Origin: Tetragonia tetragonoides
Taxonomy: Eukaryota; Streptophyta; Magnoliopsida; Caryophyllales; Aizoaceae
NCBI GenBank assembly: GCA_038025085.1
Contig: CM076140.1
Location: 35,113,501 to 35,177,500, forward strand
Length of the DNA stretch: 64,000 nucleotides
Direction of reading: 5' to 3'
Below, in pieces: positions 12,308-23,863 of this stretch. The position numbers were made by a program, and so were the translations under genes. Under the pieces are notes generated by a model. It saw only the letters and a list, made by a program, of their open reading frames with translations. It did not search any database and was not told the DNA's origin. The stretch's first letter is position 1, and the number at the start of each line of letters is the position of its first letter.

Positions 12308-12949
12308 AGTTATAATTAAGGCTTATAAACGGAACAACTTATCTATAACAGAAGGTCGTGGCGTGATGAATCACTGTCCTAAAGTCGAATTTGCCCCCAT
12401 ATGTACATTAGGAATTTCCGCCAACCGACCTCAAGGGATACACGACAACCAAAGTTCTGGTGTACTACAGTGCGATAGTTTTGAGAGCAAACTGAACTAC
12501 TGCCAAGGAAGAGAAGAGGAGAGGAAATGAGAGGACCAGTTTTTGTGTGTGTATGGAAAAGTAGGAAGTTTTAGTATTTATAGGAGCTTAGAATCAGTAA
12601 CCTAAATCAAGGAATTAATTTGTGGGCTGAAATCGTGGGATATTATTATGAGAATAATAATATAACGGATACAAAATCTTGAAGCTGAACGGACTCAAAA
12701 CGGTGGGAAAAATATTGAGTCGAGAATAAAAAGGGACCAACCCAACCCACGCCCGACCGGACGGCGACGCGCGCGCCCGTGTGTGTGGGGGTAGTCTTCC
12801 CTTGACCCTTAGTTCAAAGACTAAGAGTATACAACCATATTTAAAGGCTCTGCTCTTTTCTTTCTCTACCAATGTGGGACAATGAATTTTATGACCAAGA
12901 CCTTTTGTGGGAATTTTACTTTGAAGCATATCAAGCTTCATTTCCAACA
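12308..12949 (-). repeat. 5' LTR of the Copia element
   Basis: This matches the copy at 5631-6261. Its inner terminus reads agttataa instead of tgttataa on the plus strand, so the conserved dinucleotide has mutated. The outer end TTTCCAACA is intact. Confidence 0.88.
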
Positions 12950-13374
12950 AAAGACACACCCTAATAAGCTGCTCATAAATATACTTAATTAATTGTTGAT
13001 AGATAATAAAGTAACCGAGCTGAAAAAACAATTTAACGTACATTTACTAAACGATGTAAGTATGAGCACCACCTACTCGGCTAGCCTAGTCATCCGTATT
13101 TGAATAGGTCATACTACCTCCAAAACTAGTACTCACGAGTGGCTGGACATATTAGATGAAAAATCTCAATTTGATAATAAACCAGGCAAGCACCAGCACT
13201 AAAATAATGCTCGTTTACTAAATGAGTGAAGCAACAGCATATCAATGCTCGTTTGCAACACTAATGTCATAATTGGCTAAGCTACTGCCTCCAGGGGCAT
13301 TTTTTTTAAAGGATGGGAGGGGGTCAATCACAAACCCCTCCAAAGTTTTTCTTTGCGTTACTAGTTATATATAA
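12950..13374. other. intergenic, no gene seen
   Basis: Unique-looking A/T-rich DNA between the Copia and the MULE. I see no gene or repeat signature beyond the 9-bp duplication at its right edge (13366-13374). Confidence 0.5.
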
Positions 13375-14007
13375 GGGTAAATTACATTGAGGTATACTGA
13401 GGTTTGACAAAATTATAGAGAGGTATACCCACGTTTGATAAAATACACTGAGGTATAATCCTGACCACTTTTAAACTATTGACCAAAGGCAAACTAATTT
13501 TTGAACATAAATACCCTTAGTATACTTCATTGAAAGTGTTCAAAAAAATTATTGTGCAAAGATTTCCCATTTTTTATTTAGTTTTTGATTTTGAGAGAAC
13601 TGCACCATAAATAAAAAAATTTTGTGGCTCGATTTAAACAATTTTCTCATCATGCAAAAAATGACTACACAAGTCTAATCTTGTGTTCTCACCCAAAAAA
13701 AACTACCGATCTAAAATTAGGAGAGTTTCATGCAAATTATATATCGATCTTGTTAACAAATTTGAGCACGATATGACACAATCAACAAAAGACATAGGAG
13801 CATGCAATGCAAAGTAAGTGGGAAACTATTGGAAATAACTTTTTCTATAAACTTTCAATGAGCACAATATTTATGTTCAAAAATTAGTTTGACTTTGGTC
13901 AACGGGCCAAAATTGGCCAGGAAGTACACTTCAATGTATTTAGTCAAACATAAGTATACCTCTCTGCAATTTCGCCAAACCTCAGTATACATCAATGTAA
14001 TTTACCC
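13375..14007. mobile_element. MULE-type element with 9-bp duplication
   Basis: The 633-bp element starts GGGTAAATTACATTGAGGTA and ends with the inverted counterpart ending ...ATGTAATTTACCC. The inverted arms extend about 100 bp and repeat a GAGGTATAC motif. The flanks tatatataa at 13366-13374 and 14008-14016 are identical, a perfect 9-bp duplication typical of Mutator-like elements. No transposase is encoded. The perfect duplication and well-preserved arms suggest a fairly young insertion. Confidence 0.85.
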
Positions 14008-14525
14008 TATATATAATGTGTTATTGTGTTGCCTTATAGTTTATAGTTTGTTGTCATAATACATGGTAAAGTAAGAGCATTTCTATCCATGAGGAAATGG
14101 GGTCAATGTCCCCTCCCTTTTTTTTTCAAGATATACCACTTCCAAAAATACTGTTTTTCTTTACAATTGTATTTCATAAATTTTAAGACAAATTAAAATC
14201 AAACACCTAAAACAAAATAACTTTTTATTATTATTGTTTTCATCACAAACTAAGGGTTTGTCGTGTTCAGCTGAATAAAATTGCAAAAGTGAATTGATTT
14301 TAGCTAGAATATCAATATTATTTGCAAAGTGAATTGATTTTAGCTAAAGTGAATAATAATATATTTTTATTGAACTATAAACTGAGTTTATTTTATTTTG
14401 TTTTTGTTTTTATTTTTATAGCGTGAGAAATTTGAAATTTTATTAGGCAACTTGTGCCCAAAAAATCATCTAGTACAAGTCCTAAAACCTGTTAAGGCCC
14501 TCCTGCATATCACTCTCTTCTCTAT
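14008..14525. other. intergenic, no gene seen
   Basis: A/T-rich DNA. The only structure noted is a short direct repeat of GTGAATTGATTTTAGCTA, present near 14290 and 14330. No coding potential is seen. Confidence 0.5.
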
Positions 14526-14840
14526 AGAGGCTGTCAAAATTTGATCCGACCCGAAACCCGACCCGAACCGTAAAAAATCAACATAAAACTAATCTGACAG
14601 CTCGAAAGCCCACTAAAGTTTACACAGGAAAGCATTAAAACCGGGGCAAATGAGATTGACCGAACCCGCTAAAATAGGCATAAAAAGGGTCAAACTCAAA
14701 AACCCGACCCGAACCCGACCGGAAAAAACGATAAAAATTGGCTTCATATCTTGAAAGCTCATTAAGAGTTTGTATACAGACATACTTCAACCGAGGAAAA
14801 TGAGTCCAACCCGACCGAAACCGACCCGTTTGACACCTCT
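14526..14840. mobile_element. small hAT-like MITE
   Basis: The 315-bp element begins AGAGGCTGTCAAA and ends with inverted TTTGACACCTCT, flanked by ttctctat and ttccctat (seven of eight match). The interior repeats CCGACCCGAA-type motifs in inverted orientation, a pattern familiar from plant hAT MITEs. No coding capacity. Confidence 0.7.
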
Positions 14841-15550
14841 TTCCCTATATAAAGATGACATCAGCTGCTCGGCCATAATACTGACTCAGCACAGACAAGA
14901 TCGTCTAGCAACCTTCTCTAAGCAGTCACGCGCCAAAGAGAACTTTGCCTGTATCACACCACAGTGCAAGCAAATTGATGGATGAAAGTCCTAATACTTA
15001 CTTCTCTAGCCTTAACAGTTACCATGGCTCGACAATAACAACTTGGTAGTGCCTAAGATGACAAGAAAATAGACGACTCGGGAACCGGCAGTCACCCAAA
15101 CTAGGTCCGAGCGAGGAAGTGTAAACAATATCAAATCATTGCCTCCGCCAAGGACTTCGTCTGCATATATAACATTAAATCGATTGTAGAAACTTCATGG
15201 GACGAGTTCTTGACTTCTTGTAGCAGTCAAAACATACAAACTGATAAGCTAACTTTCTTCACCGATGTCCATATATTGAGCGCATCAGACATCAAAGGTT
15301 CTGATACTGCCACTTAGATGGCAACATTACATTTGTGTCATAAACTGCAGCAGGAAACAACAAAATAAATAAATATTGAAGTGTCGAAAGCAAATCTAAA
15401 CCATTCTGGCTATAAAGGATGTCATTACATATTGAAATATCCGAGGGAAAATTAGAATCAGGTGTGATCTTATCAGTGAGGAAAAGAAAAAATATGTAAC
15501 AGTAGCAAGGTACATCAACTTTTGAGCTGCTCAACTGTAGATTAGAGAAG
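14841..15550. other. P4H downstream region
   Basis: This includes the presumptive 3' UTR of the prolyl 4-hydroxylase gene nearest 15550. I see no independent gene. Confidence 0.5.
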
Positions 15551-18500
15551 CTAACAGACACTGCAGCTCCGCCTGCAGTAACCTGGTAGCTCAGCAGTCC
15601 CCACCATATACTCTGAGTTCTTAGTGCACTCACCAAGAGCAGCCCACCTCTCACAATGTTCATTATGATCCGTACAGCCATCTTCGAGGATTTTCTCAAA
15701 GTTGTCAACGTGAATCCACTTTGTTGCTGACCATTTCTCACCCTCAATCACGGGACAGCCTCCATGGAGACTCATCTGGTCAGGGACAGCAGTTGGGAAG
15801 AGACTGAAGAATAAAAGGGCATCCCCTTTGTTCGGTGTGACTGGTTATAGTTAAAAAAGATGTAAGATAAATCACACAAAATCCTTGCTATGTATTTTGA
15901 GATCAAACTTTAGGGGCATACCTGCTATGCCTTTCTTTCCACACTCTGACAACTCATCATTTGCCGCAATAGCATCTTTTTGACGTTCAGAAACCTGTTC
16001 ATATCATAAAGTCGATTCTCGAATATTTTATGTATGGTTCGCCAGACCAAAAAAATACCCACTAACAATCACTCAGGCTTATTATAACTAAACTGATAAT
16101 TTATCAAGAAAGACTAGTAAGAGCACAACTTAGATCCATGCACATGTCATCTACAATGACGAACATAGAAAACTAAGGATAAGTAATTGACTCCCCAGAT
16201 AAGGGGAGTAGAAATGGCGAATAGGAGGGAATCAACACTTTGTAAGACAAATGAATCCTAGAATGGAGTGAGTATAGTTTTAACTAGAATGAACTAACCT
16301 CTGCATTTGGAAACACCGTCTCACCACCTATTTTAACATCAGATAGATACATAAGGACGGTTGCATAACGGTGGCCACCACGAACAATGTTTACCCTGTC
16401 AACAAAATAATCATAGTGTGCCTCATACTTCTGTCCTTCCTCATATCGAAGAACTTGTATGTCTTCGCCATGCTCTGTGAGTTTAATTAAACAGAATACT
16501 TCAGTTACCTTTTGTCTTAGTTCGTCTTTCCATACTATGCATGAAGCAAAACATTCACTCAGAATACGAAGACAAGCTTTGTTCAGAACCAAGCCCAAAC
16601 TCGACATTGATTAAAAATTCATAGCACACTTGTACTTGCTTATATCACAGCTGTAACCAGATCAGCCTCTTTCAAGAGTACAGGAAAGATCCCCAGTAGA
16701 GAGGTATGTCTCAAACAGTAGATGAATGTATCTTTGATCGAATATTGCATCAGGCACCAAATTGAGGTTACCTCACCACAGGCTCGCAGGGGGCCAGGGA
16801 GTTATCTGATTTGCTTGTAAAGAAAGGTTATGGTTTGTAGGTAATTGAAGTTGCAGGCCTGTAAATAAGTTCAGCCTTCTTAAAGGAAAGTGTAAATGAA
16901 GATTTGCATGGCTTGGTGAGAGACTTCAGCACTTGAAGTAAGCATGACAGAGTAAACCAAGCAGGTTTAAGATGGGATTAATGACTCTTTAGACCAATTT
17001 ATCTGAACATAGAACTCGAAACATGTTCGTGGTGTTCCGAATTGATGTGATCGATATCAGCTAGTTATGATGATAAAGGAGTCACTACAGGGCCTATGAC
17101 ATCACTGAACCCCAGTGACAATCGTTAGTACTAATTCAAGGTTAATTCAGTCAGATCTGTGGACCATCTGATGTGCTGAAAGTAGTTTGATGAGCTCAGG
17201 TGGTTTTGACAATAATATCAGGTTAATTACACTTCACAAGAATGGGAAAAATATCAATTAAAAGAATCGTCGAATGCCCAATCAAAGTGCAGATTATATT
17301 GAACTATGCATGATATCAGGCCTTAATAATACTACACGACAAGGTACAAGGATTAAGATCATGATCAGCTTCTCCTATGCTTGTTCGAATAGGGAATATA
17401 GCCTAATTATCACAATAGGACCTGATCACTGCCATGAAGCTACAAACTGCCTACGCGGGAGAATTAGTGTAATATGAGTTCTAATGAGTTGTTTGGTGGT
17501 CTAGTAGATGTTTTTGAAAGCAAGTGCCTTACAAGACACTGAATGCGATGAATCAAGCTCAAATCCTTAGGAAGTGTAGCTGGTGACGATCCAGAACCAT
17601 GCATGGAGACAAAACAAGACCGCCTCAGTCACCCTTGTTAGGTATATATTAGGACAAATTGATTTAACTAATTCCTATACCAAATGAGGAACCGTGCATG
17701 AATTTGGTGGATGAATGCTCAAGTTAACTTTTAAATAATTTCTTTTCTTCATTTGATCGGAAACTATTAGTTCATTTCAGATTTTGGAGACTTTTAACAA
17801 ATTTCCCATAATTAATATCTGCCTAGTCGCTCTCAAATCCTTTTAGCAAGGTTGTGTTCCAGGCCGTGATTTGTGTCCAACAAATTATAAACAACAGCAG
17901 CAGCTGCAGGATTTGTTTCAGCCCATTTGTAAGGCTTGCTTCTCCATTGGCTGGACTTATTTTTAGGCTCTTGTCCAGTTGTATTATAACTCTTATATTC
18001 CTGTATATTCATGATTTCTCTTAGTAAAACTTGTGCCCTCTTGATAGTGACTAATTCACAGACTTGGAGTTTTGGGCGATTGGAAAACAGTGTTCCAGTT
18101 AATATCTCCAAATCTCTAGTAGTGGGATCATAAGCCTATGAAACTGGTGTGTTTATCGACAGTAGTCTTGGAGTCGGAGTGCTTCACTCTAAGAGAGTTA
18201 GTCAGCTAACCTGTCATGTCCATGGTTCCAAACTTCATATCCTTTATTTCTAACCTTGTTTGCCATTTACTCTTAAACACGGCATTTATGAGAAGATAGC
18301 ACATCTGTGCTTTTAATTTAATAAATGTCTTGGATATGATTTGAAAATCCAGAAGAACATTGAATTTACTTGTTGTTTCACTTGCCTTGAATTTGGATTG
18401 CACATTGAAAGAATGTCATTTAGAAAACTCAATATGCCTCGTCATTCATAAATGTCTTGGATATGATTTGAAAATCCAGAAGAACATTGAATTTACTTGT

Positions 18501-20764
18501 TGTTTCACTTGCCTTGAATTTGGATTGCACATTGAAAGAATGTCATTTAGAAAACTCAATATTCCTCGTCATTCATAAAATCCCAAGGAAAATCTTAGGT
18601 CGTGCATCCAACATCTCCATCCCCATGGATCCAGATACCTCAGAGTTTAATAATTCAGAAATAGATCCTCAAGGTCTTGACTGGACACACTGGGGCCAAT
18701 CTATTCCATCAATGGCCTACCTTTAAAATTGGCATTTTTAAAATTCTAGTGTTTTGGAGAAACAGAAAAGATACAGCTCTATCTAGAAAACATTGATATC
18801 TTATACGTTCTATCCTACTAAAGCTTGCATTTGGTTTTCAGTTGTCCAAGCATATGAGTGATTACTCAGCTAAAATTTTATGGAATGTGAAGATGAATAC
18901 AGACACTAGAAAATAATGCATGTATGTGACTCACTGTTAATCAAGCCTGTCTACTACCACAAACTTGCAATATATAGCTAGGCATGTCAATTTCATGACT
19001 TGTCAAGTAATAAGGCAATGTGAAAGAGTAGATGTCCAAGTTCGAAAAAACAGTTATCAGATAAACTTTCGAGCAATCAGTGCCACAATAGTTACCATAA
19101 AACAAATATTAAGACTGCGTAGAATTTCTATGTTTCCTCAATCACCTCTATTTCATCATGAGTAGGTTTCAATAATATATGCAAGCACATTTACGTAAGC
19201 TACAATGCTGGTTCACATGTCTTTGAAATGAGATTGTGGCATTTACAAGCACAATTATCCCCTAAACCACACACACACGGAGAAAGAAAGAGAGTAGAGG
19301 GAGGGAAGGCAGGAGGGATGGTGCATGAAGAAAGAGAGGGTGTACCTTTCGGTAGAAATGTCCAGGTTGCAATCTTATCCTCAATACGTGCTACAACCTC
19401 ATCCTGAAAGTATAGCAAGCAGACATCATGTAATAGAATATCATGGAGATGCTAACACAACATAATGCACTCTTCTGAAGAGCCATAACCCTCTTAAAGC
19501 CGATCATATTCACTTCCTCATAAGTATGTCACATTGGTTTTTGGTCAAGAGTATCACTTTAACTGAAGCATCAATAGCACACGACAGGAGACCAGCAGCT
19601 CATTCGAAGAAACGTATAGCAAAAACGAGAATGACACTAAAAAAGCATGATATTGCTTACAAGTAATTGAAATGTGGCACCGAATACTACAACCTCTATC
19701 TCCGAGTGTCCAAAACAATTGAGCTTTCCTACCAACATATTATCTCTGTCCTTCACTGTCTTTCTCAAATCAGTATAACCCCCCAGATTTCCCTCACCAT
19801 GCAGTACTTTGCAATACCATCCTATTACTCCGGTGGCTTTCACAATGAAGGCTCCCGCCAAAAGAGGTAGGATCTTAGATACTAGATCTAGGCAGCATGA
19901 TGGTATTTCTATTGTACCCTTAATTGGAAAGCATAAAATATTTATACCATATAACACATTTGGTTATTCAATTATAATCAACATTAAAGATCAAAAAGAA
20001 AATTATAATCAACATTCAAAACTTGCCTAAAACCAACCCTTTAGCTCCTACTTATCGAGAATCGCCTATACTCTAGTGCTCCGCATATGACAGTGCTTAA
20101 ACAATTCAAGGTCATTGTTCCATCATTCTTTAAACAACCAATACCAGTTCTCAATTTCCCAACATTCTAGTCACCTAGTTTACGCTATCAAATCTTAGGT
20201 CTCTAACAAAACAATCCAGTACAAGAGAAAGAGAGAAAACAAACCTTGGCCTTGCTGATGAAGGCACCAGAGCTAGTTCTAACTTCGCTGAGGGTGCTCT
20301 TCCCAGAGTCATTATCTGCCACAGCTGACCTCTTCAGCTCAGATTTTGCCTACAAACACAAAATAATTCATACTTTCACATAAAACCCATGATTGCAAAA
20401 AATGTTGAATAACACTTTTATAGATGATAAATCAAATTACAGACTCACAATTGTTACTAAGTGATCGCATTCCTGATGAGTCAAAAACCCTTCATAGACA
20501 AACGCTCTGAACATAAATACAATTAAGAATAATACCCACAAACATAAATTAGCCATCTTTCAAATAACATGAACATGATCGGAAAATTACATTCTTAATC
20601 TCTGAAACTGAAATGGGTAGCTGAAATACTGACCTGGGTTTCCATGAAATTTGTTTGACTTTTGAGGGATCGATTTTGAAATGCGTTGAATTGAGAGAGG
20701 AGCTTAGTGATCCATTGATCAACGCCGAGATGGAAAGGAGGAACAGAAATTGTAACAGTCTCAT
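15551..20764 (-). CDS. P4H: prolyl 4-hydroxylase with ShKT domain
   Basis: A 2-oxoglutarate/Fe(II) dioxygenase that hydroxylates prolines of secreted cell-wall proteins in the ER/Golgi. Seven exons join in phase: 20634-20764, 20449-20506, 20245-20349, 19346-19403, 16299-16474, 15922-15994 and 15551-15840, giving 891 nt (296 aa plus stop). Residues 1-23 are a hydrophobic signal segment ([13 protein letters not shown]). The core runs from [19 protein letters not shown] to the catalytic region: His137 and Asp139 in HYDYF, distal His226 in LHGGCPV, and Lys236 in GEKWSATKW, the usual iron and 2-oxoglutarate ligands. The C-terminus is a six-cysteine ShKT domain (from CTDHNEHC to RRSCSVC), as in the Arabidopsis At3g28480/At3g28490 type. 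Intron 4 is 2871 bp. All catalytic residues are present and no break is seen. Confidence 0.93.
17833..18111 (-). other. unexplained open frame in P4H intron 4
   Basis: A 92-codon minus-strand frame, in the sense direction of the host gene, encodes a polar sequence including [18 protein letters not shown] do not recognise it. It may be a captured gene fragment or chance. There is no splice evidence tying it to the P4H transcript. Confidence 0.25.
18321..18574. repeat. 127-bp tandem duplication in P4H intron 4
   Basis: Positions 18321-18447 and 18448-18574 are almost identical, with one clear difference (atatgcctcg versus atattcctcg). The near-identity implies a recent duplication. The overlapping short open frames here are by-products of the repeat. 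Confidence 0.92.
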
Positions 20765-21252
20765 GATGATGATAATTTAGAGAGAGAAAAAAGAATGAGA
20801 TTGAATTTTCAGCAACTTTGAATTCAATTTAAGCTGTTCTATAGTTTTATTGATTGTTAAACTAAAGTAGTTGCTAGATATACAGAAGTTGTTCAAGAAG
20901 TGTTACTTGAAGAAGCTACCGTGCTCAAAGACGAATTAGTTATTGCACCCAAAAGAAAAAATTAATTAATTATAAATCTTATATTTTTTTAATTTAGGGA
21001 GGTGCTAAATAGTAAATACCACAACCTATTTAAATCAATACCACACCCTATTTAAATCAATACCACATGTCCATAACCCATCTATCCTAATTTATTAAAA
21101 AGTCCTTAAGGCTTTTGAACCCAAAAGAAAACGAAACAAATCTACCAGCTCCTTTCCTTCAAGATCATTCATTATTCATTCATGATTTCTCACTGGGTAT
21201 GATCCTTGCTATCTTTTTCTCTCTTCTTCAGAAGAAGAGAAGAAGAGTGTCG
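20765..21252. promoter_or_regulatory. P4H upstream region
   Basis: The promoter of the P4H gene should lie here, cut off at 21253 by the Gypsy insertion about 490 bp upstream of the start codon. A/T-rich, with a repeated TTTAAATCAATACCACA motif at about 21030-21067. I could not assign a TATA box with confidence. Confidence 0.4.
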
Positions 21253-21257
21253 CAGAC

Positions 21258-21924
21258 TGTAAACACAAATTTCGTATCTGAAAAATAAACAGACACAAAA
21301 TAGAGAAACAAATATTTAATTTATATTTAAACTTGAATTTGGGTTACAAACTCTATTTCAATCCCTGATTAAATCTCTACTTGAACTTGAACTTTTGATG
21401 AATCACGAACTGACTGCAGATCACGAATCACCGATTGAATTTGTTGAATCGAGGGCCACTGGCTTGATCTCGATTAGTTGGCTTGTTTGCCACTGGCTTG
21501 ATCTCGATTAGTTGGCTTGTTTCTCCGAGTTCACTGAAGGACTTGAAAGCTTTAATCTTCTTCCAGAGTAAGATGGCAGAGAGAAATTGGCAGAGTCTCC
21601 TTATCTGACTTTCTTAACCCCTTCAAATGAACGGGATACTCTCTATTTATAGAGAGAGCGCTAATCCCTGGGTCTTTCTTCTTGGGCTTGTAATCATGAG
21701 CTTATTTGGAGACTTGGTAGTCTTAACACATATTTAATTATTTAAACCCACTTATGACCACTTAACTGGGTCACTTTAATTAATTAATGAATAGGCCATC
21801 TGGACTCAACCCAACATTAATTAATTAAATTGATATTTTGATATTGACAATTTATTTAGTCAATAATTTGACTTTGACCCAATGTTTCGTACGTGGCACA
21901 AATTATATTTTTCTAGTGCCAACA
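21258..21924 (-). repeat. 3' LTR of the Gypsy element
   Basis: A 667-bp LTR starting TGTTGGCACTAG and ending TGTTTACA on the minus strand. A TATA box (CTATAAATAG, minus strand) lies at 21643-21652. It is a single-copy LTR, unlike its partner at 34923-36251. Confidence 0.92.
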
Positions 21925-22505
21925 AATTGCCCCCCCGAAACCTGGTCACGTACATAATCCGGTTGTTTAAGTGTTACCGAGTTCCGACTCTTTATTCGCC
22001 ATGCGTATTTGGGATTGTTTTATACACATACAATGAAATGCACCATATGTAAACCTTTTTTTTTATTATTTTTCTTTGGAAAAAATGAGCAATTGACTTG
22101 AGTTCAAACTTTGCTTGACTTGCTTCCAAGTTCCACCGCTGGCTTGAAACAAACCCAAACGAACCCCACTTCTTTGCTTTGCTTAAATTTGTTTGGTAAA
22201 ATTTGAGGTGAGTTTAACAAGTAAACAAATTAAACTCAAGAAACTCCAAATCACAAACGTGAGGTACCCCAATGAGCTTCCTTTTTCTTTTCTTTTTTTT
22301 TTTGTTTTAGAATTGAATCTCACTTGGAGAAGGACTCTCTCTATTTTAGCATTCTGTCAAGCTGAAATCGTAAAGCGGTGAGATAGAGTATGTTTCAAAG
22401 AGGACTCTCATTACTCTGAATCCAACTTGATCAAATCACTTTCACCTGATATATACTTTGCCACTTGGAATTGGAAACGGAGTACTAGCTAGGTTCTCTT
22501 TGCCT

Positions 22506-22512
22506 TATAAAA
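22506..22512 (+). promoter_or_regulatory. TATA box for the antisense PMD gene
   Basis: A TATAAAA heptamer on the plus strand is followed about 240 bp later by a good splice donor (ACGG then GTAAGT near 22743). It fits a promoter for the PMD gene starting at 23864, with an intron in the leader. This is an inference from position and consensus. Confidence 0.45.
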
Positions 22513-22949
22513 GACGGCCTGCAACCGAGGCTCACCAAACACATCGACTTCATCCTTCTACTGCTGCAAGTCGCGTCTAGTACTGCAACCTAAACCCAAA
22601 GCTTTCACACGCCACCATGACGTAGACAGAGCCGTTGATTTTTTGCCGTTGAACTAACTTCATCGGTCCGAACTCAGGAGACAAACAAAGTAGATCAGTT
22701 TGCCAGATAATCCGTTCGTCGGACTACTCGGCGTCAACTCCACGGGTAAGTTATATTTCTGATCTGAGTAGCTTTGTCTTCCCCTTTCTTTATTTTCCAT
22801 GCTTTGATCATCTGACTATGGCCTGTAATTGCTTTGCTTTGACTATAAATTGCTGAATAGTGAATTCACATAAAGCAATTATTTTTTTTTTTTATGCTTT
22901 GTTTTCTTGTCGCAAAACAAATGCTCTGCTTTTTTTTTGTTAGCTTCTA

Positions 22950-22950
<1 letters not shown>

Positions 22951-22989
<39 letters not shown>
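22951..22989. repeat. poly(T) tract
   Basis: A homopolymer of nearly 40 T inside the post-integrase region of the Gypsy element. It could be a replication-slippage tract or the scar of a retroposed tail. No attached retroposon is recognisable. Confidence 0.85.
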
Positions 22990-23390
22990 CCTGATTTATT
23001 TTGTTTGTTGGCATATAAGAATCCACTTTTAGAATATTATAGTTCCACTCTTTATTTCCACTCATATGCAGTACGTATATCTCATGTAATGGAGAATTAC
23101 TTTGACATTGTACTTTTGTGAACTTTGGAGAATTACTTTGGCTTTGTACTTTTGTGGACTTTGATATTATATGGCTTCCTTTGACATACATACACCAGAG
23201 GTTAAACGGATTTGTAATGTTAATCCAGTCACACCACTAACCATTTTAACAACATTGCATACATACTGTATACATACATTGCCGTAGGTCGCTAGGCTCC
23301 CCTTTTTTTTAAAAAAAAAATGATTAACAGGTTGCATGGCAAAGTATTGTTGGAGTCCAGACGTATAATTAAGCATAATCCCGACGCATG

Positions 23391-23687
23391 TATCAAAGGA
23401 ACCATTCAGGGAGTATATATCAAAGGAACCATCCAGGGAGTATATATCGAAAGAACCATCCATAGAGTATATATCGAAAGAACAATCCACGGAGTATATA
23501 TATCGAAAGAACCATCCGTGGAGTATATATCGAAAGATCATTCCCCACAATATATATTGAAAGAACAATCCACAGAGTATATATCGAAGGAACCATCCGC
23601 GGAGTATATATCGAAAGATCATCCAAGGAGTATATATCAAAAGATCGTCCCCAGAGTATATATCTTAACAACCATCCAAAAAGTATA
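23391..23687. repeat. 27-bp tandem array in the Tat 3' region
   Basis: About eleven units of roughly 27 bp follow the pattern TATCGAAAGAACCATCCNNGGAGTATA, with units varying from 26 to 29 bp. The long open frames on both strands across this array are artefacts of a period divisible by three. Tat/Ogre elements are known to carry tandem repeats in this same position, which can seed satellite DNA. Confidence 0.92.
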
Positions 23688-23863
23688 GCTGGAGTATATA
23701 TATCTCATAAAAGTGCTGTCAGAGTCATTATTATCTTGCAAGCATGACTTATTGATGATATTATTGATGAAATTAACATTTCCCTGCAGGAACCATTAAT
23801 GATTTGAATTTTTTTATATGTAGGTTATCTTTTTATCCTACATTGTCTCGACAATCATCCATC

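Larger units (their letters stand above)
5631..12949 (-). mobile_element. degenerate Ty1/Copia LTR retrotransposon
   Basis: Two related LTRs (5631-6261 and 12308-12949) flank gag, protease, integrase, reverse transcriptase and RNase H in Copia order, read on the minus strand. The 5' LTR is therefore the right one. Flanking bases aaaaa and aaaga suggest a decayed 5-bp duplication. A purine tract (GTGGGGA on the minus strand) abuts the left LTR at about 6262-6270, as expected of a polypurine tract. I could not match the sequence beside the 5' LTR to a standard primer-binding site. Coding parts are interrupted by stops, frameshifts and a 1.44-kb solo LTR, so it is not autonomous. Confidence 0.92.

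Noticed and set aside
18360..18726. Two similar 72-79-codon plus-strand proteins
   Set aside because: By-products of the 127-bp intron duplication, antisense to P4H.
23391..23687. Regularly spaced repeat resembling a CRISPR array
   Set aside because: Units are contiguous 27-bp tandem repeats without unique spacers, in a plant retrotransposon.
23167..23688. Long open frames on both strands
   Set aside because: They result from a 27-bp repeat whose period is a multiple of three.
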